The notes under the pieces: generated by a model
What the model was told of the DNA's origin: nothing
Databases searched by the model: none
The model's input: the letters and a program-made list of their open reading frames with translations, nothing else
Source of the DNA: Ancylostoma caninum
Taxonomy: Eukaryota; Nematoda; Chromadorea; Rhabditida; Ancylostomatidae
Length of the DNA: 64,000 nucleotides
Reading direction: 5' to 3'
Assembly (NCBI GenBank): GCA_037903475.1
Contig: JBAJFG010000347.1
Coordinates: 1,054,001 to 1,118,000, forward strand
Part shown: piece by piece, positions 48,201-58,880 of the stretch
Position numbering within the stretch: the first letter of the stretch is position 1
Layout of the letters: each line of letters opens with the position of its first letter
Made by a program: the position numbers and the translations under genes

Positions 48201-49769
48201 ACCGGTGGAGAACAGTGACATCAAACTGTGGTGCCTGCGGCTCTCGTCGAGACGTTTAGGTAGGACCGCAAAGTCTCACCAACGTATTTCTATCCGCACC
48301 CTCCACCGCCGAAGAACCAGTTGGCATACATAGGTGGTCCGCTAGCCACACTGGAACTTTAGTGTGTCCTTGATAATAACCTTTTTAAATTTCCTCATGG
48401 TAAAAGTCTCTGCATAATTCAAACCGCGCCCTCGATGAGGCACATACAGGGCGAAGTCATAGTAAAATGCTCTAGTAGAAGCTCCTGTTTTCCGAGTTAA
48501 CGAGAAACTCAGTGTAGGCTCAGTATTATAGTATGGAATACAGATGGGTAGTCAGTCCAGTGAAATGGCGTTGAATCACAAGGAAGACTGATTAGAGGCG
48601 TTGGAATGAAGAGTGGCAATGCTATTCAACATAGATGTTATCGGTTATGGGCAGCCTTTGGTGATTTAATCCTCGAGGATAATTAATAAGGACAAAATAA
48701 TAAAAGGTAGCAAGCAACGACTGTTCTTTTCTTACGAATTGTTACAGAAGGTCCAAAGAAGTGTTGCAGAACATCACGTGAGGATGGCCTCCTCTAATGT
48801 ACATCAAAGTAGTGGAAACAGCAGATGTTGTGAAGGAATACTGAGAAGAGGAGCATTTGTTGATGGGGAGGGACCTTCCACAGAGTGCTATTATAGGGGC
48901 ATTAAAAAGTTTCCGACCTAGACTACTTTCAAAAGGTCCACAGCGACAAAATTTTGTTCTAGTAAAACATGGATCCCTCGAACACTAAGACACTTTCATA
49001 GCTCATTTTCAATTTTTTTGAACCGTTCAAAGAATTTTTTAATCACATGAGGCAGAGTATCTTTTCACAGCCGGCCTCAGCTCATTTTCGACCCACTGCC
49101 CTCCCCCACTCATTCCACCTTATTCCCGATTCCATTATTTTCACTATCGCACCAATGCCCATCCTTCCGATCATGATATTTCTTATTGTCGACCGATAAT
49201 AAAGGAAGTATTATTACTATTATCTCATTGTTCGGAGATGCTGTTCGACATTTAAGCAGTAACCGCAATTCTTGATCTGTGGACAGATGCGCTGTCGGGA
49301 AGCACGAGAATCCCACAATGAGTAGGCTAGAAAAAAGCGTCATAATTTTCGAAAGAGCTATCTCGAGATTGTTAAACATAGCACTATGGCTTTGGAGTCT
49401 TAAGGCTACACGATGGCACCGAAAGTTTTGTGAAAAACGAGCTGGAGCAGGTCAAGGTCGGAAACTTTCTGATATCTCTCTGTAGAAGTTGCTGCGAAGG
49501 ACCAGGGCTTTTATGAAGCATATTGGCATTACAGAAGTCTCTTTGGCTTTATCGTCTAAAAAAGAGAACCGAAGCAGCAATAATCAGCTAGAGCAGACTT
49601 AGGCTAAGGTCTTGAACACGGGTTGTAGAAGAACACATATTAGAAAATCATAGTCAAATAAATTCAAAGTAATGTTTACTTAATAAAAATGGTCCAATAC
49701 CACGGCAGGAGCAAATTGCTTTGAATCGAAATTAAACTCACATAAAGCAAATACCAGCACAGAGTACAT
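45266..49769 (-). CDS. Small secreted protein with a lustrin-type cysteine-rich module
   Basis: Minus-strand exons are 49769-49742, 47194-47067, 46517-46425 and 45445-45266: 429 nt, 142 residues. All introns are GT-AG and the phases fit exactly. Residues 1-15 (MYSVLVFALLPLAIS) form a clear signal peptide, assembled only when exon 1 joins exon 2. The mature part has CPTGSRPLL (27-35), GEPRKC (39-44), LC at 51-52, CC at 59-60, FCC at 68-70 and C at 78: eight cysteines in the CP.G..pl..-C-CP-CC pattern of lustrin-type repeats common in nematode secreted proteins. NAT at 54-56 is a possible glycosylation site. The last 59 residues (VTVVIHNSFPQNPFALKSFF onward) have no cysteine. The function is unknown; an extracellular matrix or secreted role is inferred from the signal peptide and disulfide module. 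Intron 1 is 2.5 kb. Confidence 0.75.
47833..48340. other. Intron 1 of the secreted gene: coding-like noise
   Basis: The minus strand has MPTGSSAVEG...LCGPT-like and other short cysteine-bearing frames that faintly recall a second module, but stops follow quickly and no splice pair fits the phase. It is treated as non-coding. The rest of the intron (48,341-49,741) also shows nothing I can support. Confidence 0.25.
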
Positions 49770-50459
49770 GTCAGCGAAACGGAACGAAGGGGAACGAAAG
49801 TGGGGCAGCGGGCCGGCTGTGTGAAAGCGAGATCGCCACGGTCGCCTCCAACGAGACGTCATGAGAACCATCGAATCGCAGCGCTTTTTCGAGTGCGCAG
49901 GAACTGACCTTTCATTTATGAGCGACTTTAATGGTAGGTCCTGATGACGGCCCATCTTTTATGCGAGATTTCTGCGAGGTACAGATGCATGGAGACGTTT
50001 CTACACCCTCAAACATTAGATGTAGTGAGTGAGCAACGAAAGTGGGTGGATCACTGCGTTTGTTGATACTGAAGCAGAACAGGAGGTTGTTAATGATTTT
50101 ATTGGCTGAGAATTCGGTGCTTGGGTTGGATGCGTCAGGAAATACATAAACCACCCAACCAATTATCATTTTCAACCTAACGAGCGGAAAAACACCTTTA
50201 CGAACTTTAAGAGCAGAAATACATTTTCCGCTAAATCCCCTTTGCCAATAACCATCGGTTCAGTAGTAAGTAAGATCTTACGGTTTCTTGTTACCTATTT
50301 CATTCAAATTTTCAAAGAAGTCAGCTACATTTCTACGCACCATTTTGTAGCCCTTTTCTTGCTCTTCACAGGAAAATATGTATCTTGATCTGATTCCTAT
50401 AGAACGAACGCTAAACGTTGTAGCGACAAAATCAATTTGCACCAATAACTTTACTGGCC
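49770..50459. other. 5' flank of the secreted gene and spacer
   Basis: Directly upstream of the minus-strand ATG there are repeated CGTTCC(C/G) words and a GC-richer 60 bp, which may hold the promoter. No further gene is supported. Confidence 0.3.
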
Positions 50460-50860
50460 TCAAAACCTTCAAAAAGAATTTGGAAGAAGCTTCGCGCAGG
50501 GGGTTGTTTGAGATGAACACGAATATCGTATCCATTTTGTACAGTAACCCCATTTTGTAGGGTTACGGTAGATGTATGGTAGGAAATTGAGAGAAAATGC
50601 GATTTCGGGTAGAAAACGGAGGTGGTATGCAAAATAATGTTGATATTCGTGATCAGTGTCAAAAACAACTCAACTAGGCAAAATTTGAGAGGATTCTGTG
50701 AGACACCGTGTACACAGTATACCCTACCGCAACTCTACAAAATTGGGGTCATGGTACAAAATGGATACCATATTCCTGTTCAGCACCTCAAACATGCGAA
50801 GTTTCAGTCAAAAAAATTTTTGAAGGTTTTGGAGCCAGTGAAGTTGAATAGTGCCTAACT
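50460..50860 (+). repeat. Dispersed repeat, copy 2 (see 1,700-2,160)
   Basis: GAACACGAATATCGTATCCA, TAGGGTTACGGTAGATGTA, AATGTTGATATTCGTGATCA and CAAAATTTGAGAGGATTCTG match the SRP54-intron copy at matching positions. The common order and spacing show one family. Confidence 0.6.
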
Positions 50861-53559
50861 TTTCATCCAACCTAAAAATTGTTTGAATGCAGCTCATTTT
50901 TCTATAATTTTTCTAGAAGCATCCATGAAATTCGCGCAGAGGGTAGGCTTCACTGTGGATATAGCAGTAGGGGAGCCGCCTTAGGACGAACAGTTCTGGT
51001 CTGAATGACTCCGTTGCCTCTGATCAGCAAGTGCATATGTTTGTCCTAGTAAGGAAGATCCGCTAGCTACCCCCAGAGCTATGAAGTTATCATGTTTAAT
51101 GCCGACTTTAACAACATTTGTGTTCGCTAAATCATTCCATGAAAATTTAATCAATGTGCTTGATATGGGCAGCATCGAGCGTAAGGACGCATCATAACAT
51201 CACACAAATTATACGAAAATCTTAGCTTTATTCAACTCGAGCTGAATCACCTTGAATGAGTGGATATTCTTGAATATCCCCTAACCACAGCTTGTTTTCC
51301 AGGTGTTCTGGTGCCTAATAAATGTACGTAGATATGTATGTGCTATTTATAAAATAGGTATATTATAACCTTTCATAAGCATGTGGTCATTAATAAATGT
51401 AATGAAATCTTTACGGCCAATACAGTCTGCACTCAGCGTCTGGCTGCATTTCGTGGCGTCAGCTGAATTGAACGCAAACAATTAGCAACAAAATGCATTT
51501 GCACAGTTGCCCTTCTATTGTGATTGCTGTTTCAACACAAAATTTGCAGTGACAATGGAATTACTGTGATTTTTAGGAGCAGGAAGTATTATTCTCAAAC
51601 GTCACAGTACTCTTTGTACCAGGTTTAAAATATAATATTAATGAACACAGAGTATCCTCTCTAGAATTTTCGGGGATATCGCGGGAAAAGGGCTCATTTT
51701 TTCGTCGCAACCTACTTCGAAGTACATTTTCTGGAAGTTTCTTTCTCTTTTCAGGAGTTTTTCCAATGTTTAAAACTAGAAAAAAAAGTTTTTTGCACAA
51801 GATTTGCCACCTCAATTGGTGGCAGACATTAAAGGTAAAGGTGAGGATGTATGTGTTCCTCCATCTCATTATTGTTATGCACTACGCACTCGACTTCATC
51901 TGAGAGTCCCTGAAGGCATATATGCCTTCCACAAAAAGTTGAGGCGGTGAACACCAAATGTACCATGCCTTTCTCCAAACTTCTCCGGTACCAGTAAAGA
52001 AATGACTGCATACCTGACGTGTATTGTTATTCATAGAAATGGTGAGACTCAGGAAATGGAACAATTCGAGTGTCACTGCACTTGCAGAGAAGGTTCTGTT
52101 GCCTTGTCTTGTTGTTCCTCCTTTTTCGGCAGAAGATGCACAAGCTTCCGCTGTTCAACATAAATATTTTGGCCATTCCACGGAACACCGCGGCAACCAC
52201 TGAACTGGACTACTACAAAAACTGTGGAATTTGCATGAGCTCCCAATGTTTACATTTCCCGAAAGGAAACGGAATTTCAAACCCTCAATGGCTCTCCTCA
52301 TTCCTTGTTAACGGCTTGTTTATCCGTGTGGGGAGGCATTTACTCAAATTAAATGCGCTAGAAAAACATCCGTCTCTGGTGTCAGCTTGTCGAATAGCAA
52401 GCATTCTGGTGGATTTCAATTAAATAGTAGTGCATGGATCCTCCCGACTTTTGAGGATCTTCGTATTTAAGGGATATCCCCACTATAATGCAATCTCTTT
52501 TAAGCAATTAAATATTTTCTAGAATGCGTTTTGGATCTGACCAAAAAGGTTAAAATTAGAAGCATGCTCATGCTTTCTGCCTGCTGTAATTGCATTGCAC
52601 TAACGATAACGTCTTATTATGTTCATATTGTACACTACGTACATGTGTGTTTATTATTACTAAGTAATTATTGCACGGCATATGCATGTGCATACAATTA
52701 CAGATCCAATTACAAGTAATTCTAATCGATGAACGTATCAAGGCACATGCATATCAAACTCAAAGAGTACACTTTCCAGCGACCAGTAAATCTCTTGAAT
52801 TTAACCAAATTATCCAGGTACTCATCAACTGCCTTTTAGCGTCGACTATTTTTCATTCTGACCCTTCGTTTTTGTTGAACATCGAAGACTCAGAAAGTGT
52901 TTCGTGAAGAAACTACTTTGTCCTATTGTGGCTTCCGCCATTGGCTACAATTCTTGGGACCGAAGTATGCGTTGAGTAGAAGTTACAGGTTCTAAGTTCA
53001 TAAAGTCCACAAAAGATTTTGTAGCTCATGAGAATATTCCTACGCCTTCTTCTGGTATGTAATGACTGCGAGCGATACAATTCGCTCATGTTTTTAGGTG
53101 ACGCGAGGGAGGCGTTTCCTGATATGAAGAGTTCGAGAAGCCCATGCTCCAAATCCTGAGCTTCTTCTGGAATTACCCTGAACTTTCCAAACCATATTAA
53201 CAAGATATCTCTCGCGAAGTATGAATATAGTGGTGCCTCACTTCACTATGTAGCGAGCGTAAATGCCGGTGCTTTTTTAGCGGAGCGGGAAAGCATGCAC
53301 CACGGCCACGCCGCTCACTCCGGAATCTCCGCGATAGTAAACTATAGAGTATTCCTGATAGTTAGCAAATTTTCTCGATAGTCAAAGATTAAAAACCATG
53401 ATGAAATATGACGAAAACCCTCGAGAATATCCTGATTTGCCACTAGGGCGGCGATTCCAGCGCGGGCGACGCTGCAGCGCAGCGTGTTTCCCGTGTCAGC
53501 GAAAAACGCACCGCCGTCGGCGCAGACTGTAGGTCCCATATAGATATGTATGCATTAAC
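50861..53559. other. Intergenic stretch
   Basis: A plus-strand frame at 52,070-52,423 (no ATG at its start) contains LDYYKNCGICMSSQCLHFP after an AG that could be an acceptor, but no second exon fits, so it is not called. The block 53,230-53,540 is GC-rich and contains a minus-strand frame with CADGGAFFADTGNTLRCSVA that I cannot assign. Confidence 0.3.
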
Positions 53560-53900
53560 AATTAATGTTGCACCCTCGGATCGCAGAGCTTTGAAAGGAT
53601 GGTAGATCTGCTCAGTAGCTTTCGTCATGATTTCTTTACAATACTTTTCAAAAGAGAGCTCTTCATTTAATATATAGGATAGGTTTGTGGTTTCTTATGC
53701 TACCATGAGAAGTTCTGAGGAAAGGTGGCACATTAATTAAGGGCTTTTCCAGCCCACACATAATATTTTGGGCTTTTGCTTCGATCCGACATGTTTCCAT
53801 TCATCAGCCCAAGCGGTAACAGCATTTATAGCTTCCTGTAATCGGATGCTTTTCCTTCGATAGCATCAGAGACCTCGCAAGATATGCAGTACTGACCAAA
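53560..53900 (-). mobile_element. CR1-like LINE reverse-transcriptase fragment
   Basis: Read across broken frames, the minus strand gives DAIEGKASDYRKL, AVTAWADEWKHVGSKQKPKI, ELSFEKYCKEIMTKATEQIY and then HPFKALRSEGATLIVNAY. These match the 'LQ..L....W...W...N..K.K' and 'L.F..H......A..R.....R......L..AY' region of CR1/Jockey reverse transcriptases. The copy is short and dead. Confidence 0.65.
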
Positions 53901-55384
53901 AAGAAATCACCTTTTGAACCTCTGCCATAAGTTTTTTTTTCTCGGTGAAGCTTAATTTTTTTTTCTGCAATATACATACTACTTTACTCAAGAGCAGCTA
54001 TTCAAAATACTACTCTCGATCCCTTGCAATAATCCCTTGGAGAGTGGGAGCTGCTGTTTTTAGAGACTGCTGAATAGTTTGTATAACCTGGGAGAAGAAA
54101 AAAATCGAAAAAAAAACTTAAAAATAAGCAGCTGTCACTCTCACTATGTCGACATATTTAGAGCTGTCTCGAAGTATCTATTCTCGACACTTCATTTTTT
54201 TGTGAATTGCAGCATCCTTGCTCTGCATTATTTCTGTTTGGCCACTGAAAAAATTTATTTCTCTTCACAGCGGCCCTCATAATGAAAGTGTGAGGAGAAA
54301 CGTAAGTCTTGATGACGTTTGCAGCATTGGTGCCTTACTGCTCCAATGCTGCGGCAAAACAAAATCATTTCGTAGAAAAATTCTCCTGAGGCAGTCGCCA
54401 TCTACTCCGTATACGGTATTTTTCCAGAATACTACGAAACTCTCTTTTCGCCTCCATTCAAAGAATGCAACTCGACTAGTGTACAATCATTCAGTGAAAT
54501 TTTGCTTAATGTCCCACAGATAATGCAAAAGGAGGCGCTCTAGACGTGAGCAAGCCGCAGATGTTGAGGTAAGAACATTTACGCATCTGGAGCAATTTAA
54601 GAATTACTATGAAGCATTAGATATTTTTAGTAGGTAAATGCCGTTGCTAACACTGGCTAGTCCAGATGCTCGAGCCTCCGAGAATTCCACTTGAATGATT
54701 GGGGAAAGCGGCTATAATGAAGCTAATTGTTCGAAAAGTACTGCCATTACACCACTATACCCCCTAGTGTTTGAAAAAGGGCACTTTCCTTCATTTCTCT
54801 TTATTTGGCATCCCAGCACATGGCTTGTTAAAAATACGAGGATGCTTTTGACCAGTCATATATTCTTTTCAATCATTTTTGTTCCCTCTTTTTCCATCGT
54901 ACTACAGCGTTTCTTTTTTTCTTTGGCTTACACGTTCAGCTTAATGTTGCTAGTTCAATATGTTCAGAAGGTTTCTTATAACGTTTATAGCTAACAAATA
55001 ACTATATAAATTTCGTTTTTGAGCGTAATGAAGAACCCTTGGTCTTCCCTAGACCTCACCTTCTTGGTCTCACCCCTCCCCATCCTCACTGGTAGTCATC
55101 GAGGCCAACACGAGCGGCGACACTCGAGCGACATGTAATCTACTTTTTTAGATGGGCCTCTCCGTTGTTACTGCATTAATTGCAAATAGGATGTCAAAAT
55201 AATGGGTGGAAAAACACGCCGTCTTTCCAGAGACATGTTGTTTCAATAGTAATGGAAATATCCGTTCGAGGAACATCTGAGAGAAGATGGCCAGAAGAGT
55301 CCCGACAGTTAGAAATCGTCATTAATACTGAGGGAAATGATTTTTTTCACTTTTGCTTGTAATTTCTCACCACTTTCTTGTCTT
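53901..55384. other. Intergenic stretch
   Basis: Poly-T tracts lie near 53,930-53,965. Frames at 54,218-54,523 and 54,695-54,994 (the latter hydrophobic) have ATGs or length but no splice context or similarity. No gene is called. Confidence 0.3.
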
Positions 55385-56330
55385 ACAGAACAAGACAGAC
55401 TCTGATGGGCTTCTGTAGCGTCATGAGCAGTTCCATCATCCAAATATATTAGGACGAAAATTACTACCTACATTGCAAAGATCTCGCCTCTTTGCCGAAA
55501 AACGCTGCAAGATACGGCAAAAATATTCAAGCTTACAAACGACGAGGAGAAGGAGAGTCGAGGAGTTCAACTCGATATTGGTGAAGCGAGCATTTGCATG
55601 ATTCTAAGAAGCTTTGAGAGTGGTTACCATAATGGATTGACGTCAGTTCCACGTTATTAGTGCTGGCAAGAAAGACCTGCTCAATCTGCCACAAAAACCT
55701 GCATAGGATAGAAGCTGCACCAAGAACAGCGCAGACAAGTAATTTTTGTGGACATGATTTGTTTAGCGAACTCCAATTTTCGACTTCCAAAAAAAATTGT
55801 GGGGCTGCCAATTTTTGCCATGGAATTGTTGAAGAAGTTACAATCGAACAAACTTTTTAAAATCGTAATAAAAAATTCAGTTTTCTCGAAACAGTCTAAA
55901 CGCCGAATGAGAGACGGTCGCATTCCGAAAGTACATGCAAAAAGCCGCTGCTGCTCAGCAACGTAATCCGACTGCAAATCCGGTGACGCACGTACAAAAA
56001 ATGATTCTGTCTTCATGGCAAAATTTAGGAGGAGTGGTCTTATTAGAGGTGCTGAACTCTTTACAGGTGATTAGGGTAGACCTTTTGACCAGCATTTGAG
56101 CCAAGGAGAGCAGTCATTCAACGGTCAGCTTTTCAAAACAACGAATTTAAGAAATACTCCAGGACTGAGCCTAGCTGCAGGTGCAGAAATATTCTACTAA
56201 AAGATGCGGAAAAGATGGGAAACTCCATCTCATGGGCAGTATAGCCCAGACTTGCCAATATCAGGACGTCACTTGTTGGCGGCAGGGAAGCAACACATAA
56301 AGAGCCCGGAAAAGTTTTGGTTGAGGTGAG
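55385..56330 (+). mobile_element. Degenerate mariner transposon fossil
   Basis: Across several frames the plus strand encodes AAAAQQRNPTANPVTHVQKM, ILSSWQNLGGVVLLEVLNSL, and a late block reading GKWETPSHGQYSPDLPISGR followed by HLLAAGKQH. These correspond to the 'K.ML..WW...GV...ELL' and 'GW..L.H..YSPDLAPSDYHLF' blocks of mariner (D34D) transposases. Stops and frameshifts are numerous. Terminal repeats were not located, so the limits are approximate. Confidence 0.6.
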
Positions 56331-57479
56331 CATCTGTTTCTAGTTACAGCGCAGTGACTTCTTCCACAAAGGTCCTTTTTTTCTTATGTTGTGGGTCAGG
56401 GTGGCTAACTGTTGGTAAATTATATACAATTTTGAATGAGGCTTCATTCAGTTGCTTCTAAAATCAAAATTTATTTATCATCTTGACGCGGATACGTTGT
56501 TCATATCCTAATATGTAATTTTCTGAACCTAGAGAGTAAAAGAATGGTTGGCCACTAGTGAAGATCAAGACATGATTCCTTAATGACGCCTTCTCCTACC
56601 ATGCGAAGCAGGTCCCCGTAAAGTTCTAATCATCAAATTGCTTCCCATATACTGGGCTTCGTCTGTCATGGGCAGTGATGTAGAACGAGTTCGTCGCGAG
56701 TTGTCCTTCAAATTGCGTTCCTAGTATGCAGATGCTCACTCCTCTGATGAAAGCTCTAGGTCCATCTCGGCGTGAGACCGCTTGTCCATTGTAGTATTCA
56801 TTCAGTTATTTATCGCACATCATTGCAAAGTATCTATCCTTTTCGGAAATGAGTGTGCGTCGGTCAGGAACATCCATCAGCTCTGTTAAATGCTTGAGAT
56901 TTCCACTTTTATTTCTTCCAAAAATAAGTATGTCTAGAAATTGTAGAAAAGTTTTCTATGTGTGACTAGCAAAGGAGTTCACCGAAACCCAGCATGTCCA
57001 ACCTTATTTCCGGAGCCAGTGTGGGATTGTGTAATTCCCGCCCAACGCAATCCCTTGCTCGCATGGAGCGCAGTTTCTATTCTGTTACGGAGCAGATGAG
57101 TAGGTCTCGCGACTATTACGAATTTCTCCAGAAGGTGCATCTCCTGGAGTGAATCATACGAAAAGTTACTTGGCTCCGTCCCGGCTCCGCCCAAAGGCTC
57201 CTTAAAAATTGGTGCTCGGAAATGAGGTTTCTCAGCAGTCTTGCATCGAATCAAGTAAACCGTTGTGGTCCCCAGCTCCTGGAGATTCTTCTCACTTTGA
57301 AATCTCAAAAACGATTTTGAGGTGGGACGCTTCCTTTAAGCTGTCAACTAATTGCTAACTCTAATCGGACTTGGATGTTGTTGTACTGGGCTGGGTGGCT
57401 TTATTGTTGCAACAGGCACAGAGGATTAGTTATCTTCTTTTTTCTTTCTTCTTATTTCCAGCGTTTATCCCACTAGTGG
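56331..57479. other. Spacer with one open frame
   Basis: A minus-strand frame at 56,979-57,308 is open for 109 codons and includes FRAPIFKEPLGGAGTEPSNF. It has no ATG at the start, no splice pair and no family that I can name, and it sits next to LINE sequence. It is more likely a repeat than a gene. Confidence 0.3.
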
Positions 57480-58000
57480 CGGGATTCGCTCTACTGATCC
57501 CTTGACGCCATTTCACTCTTCGTGTGCCTCTTCAGATGTTCACCAACACGGAACACGTGGCCCTATCATCGAAGCGAGCTTGTCTGCCATTGGAGCCACG
57601 CCGAAACGCTGCTGGATGTTTTGGCAGCAGATGTGGTCAAGTCGCGTCATGCTAGCCATCCAGACGTAGTGTCTTAATTTCCGTAACCCTGCGGCTTAGA
57701 TCTACTTTCTTGGTAGCGGCCCAACGCCATAAATAGCGATAGCACGTATAAACGTTCGATAAACCTCCGATTTGAGGTTCTCTGGGATGGTTTTTTCACA
57801 CAGCACGCCAGCCATTAAACACCATTTTATCCAGTCGGTATTTGCGCAAGTTAAGACTTAACGTGAGAGCTACCGTCAGAGGTGGCAGTCTAGCCCAGGT
57901 GCTTGAATGCATTGATCCTCAAGAGATCCCTGCCATCAACAATGATGGTGGCGACCCCTTTCATGTCATGTGTCAAGTACTCGTTTTTAGATGAAGGCCA
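57480..58000 (-). mobile_element. RTE-type LINE reverse-transcriptase C-terminal fragment
   Basis: The minus strand shows KNEYLTHDMKGVATIIVDGR, then LLRINAFKHLG, TSNRRFIERLYVLSLFMALG, and GHVFRVGEHLKRHTKSE in different frames. This order matches the 'TEYM......G.I.V.G..L.R...FKYLGS', 'K...YR.VI.....YG' and 'GHV.R' end of RTE-1-like elements common in nematodes. It is interrupted by many stops. Confidence 0.6.
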
Positions 58001-58204
58001 AGCGACAGATGATAACTTATCACTAGTGAAAAAAGGACTTGAGTAAAATGATAGCATATAGTCAAGTGGTTAGATGAGGACTACACGAATTTAAGAGGTG
58101 ATACCTTCGAGAGTTGTTTACAGTTGCTACCAACTAGAAACGACTGATCTTTTGACGACATTTTTGGACATCAACTCAAAATTACAATACTAGGACTCTG
58201 CTGT
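58001..58204. other. Spacer
   Basis: Nothing was recognised between the RTE fragment and the inverted 0.7-kb repeat. Confidence 0.4.
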
Positions 58205-58880
58205 CAATGCTTGACGAGAAGGCTGCGGTCATTCACACCCTAAGCACCATCAAATTCCTGATATATCCTCCCTAGAAAGAAGATCTGGTTCAGGAAAAGT
58301 CAGAAGTGGGAAAACTTCTCTACCCATACCAATTCGCATTTCTTGTCGTCGTACAGGAATCGAGCCTCATCTACAGTAGTTACATTGCTGGGAAATGAGT
58401 CGTTTTGGGACGAAAAATTAGATTAGAAAAGATGTCACAGAGGGTGAGACTCTGGACGTCAGTCAGACGTTGAGTGTTCACTCCCGTACCCCTCTCACCC
58501 TGCCGATTGAAGGCAAATGTTTCGAAACTGTAGTATAGTGAGCATCCATACCTGCTTTCAACATCGGAATGGTTAGATCCGATTTCGGTTTCGAGGCTGT
58601 CCTTAACAGTTGATCGCCAAGCAAAAACTTGCTATTACGACCATGGTTGCCCTGGGGTTCAAAATCTCTGGGAGAAAATTCGACAGTAGCTCGCTGTCCA
58701 TTGAAAAGAAGATTCCAAGCCAAAACAAATGCAAGATCAACGGATATCCTCAGTGAAAAGTGATCGAGTTTTAAGTCATCAACCATGATTGCCTAAAAAT
58801 CTCGTCGACTCGTCATTTGTTCGCGGCTCTACGAAAAGTACTGAGAAGAGCTAGTCAGAATATTCAAAAGGGTGTTGAAA
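58205..58880 (-). repeat. 0.7-kb repeat, left (inverted) copy, with a coding-like frame
   Basis: The minus strand has an ATG-initiated frame of 102 codons (58,786-58,478): MVDDLKLDHFSLRISVDLAF, later LLGDQLLRTASKPKSDLTIP and GMDAHYTTVSKHLPSIGR. Further along the strand lie DEARFLYDDKKCEL and PEPDLLSREDISGI. The plus-strand copy at 62,400-63,115 matches in order: DDQAWRTAVEPRPDLTI, GMDALYSTISKRL, DVARFLFNNKKCE, SEPDLPLREIVSGV. The flanking non-coding words (TAGAGCCGCGAACAAAT and AAAACGACTCATTTCC) are shared too. So this is a repeat, perhaps once a gene or retroposon. The family is not recognised. Confidence 0.6.

Noticed and set aside
49110..49379. Minus-strand frame with a hydrophobic start, considered as exon 2 of the secreted gene
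   Set aside because: Joining it to exon 1 leads to a stop before any donor. The exon at 47,194-47,067 fits phase and completes both the signal peptide and the cysteine module.
52070..52423. 117-codon plus-strand frame with a cysteine cluster (NCGICMSSQC)
   Set aside because: It has no ATG at its start, and no partner exon or reliable splice pair was found.
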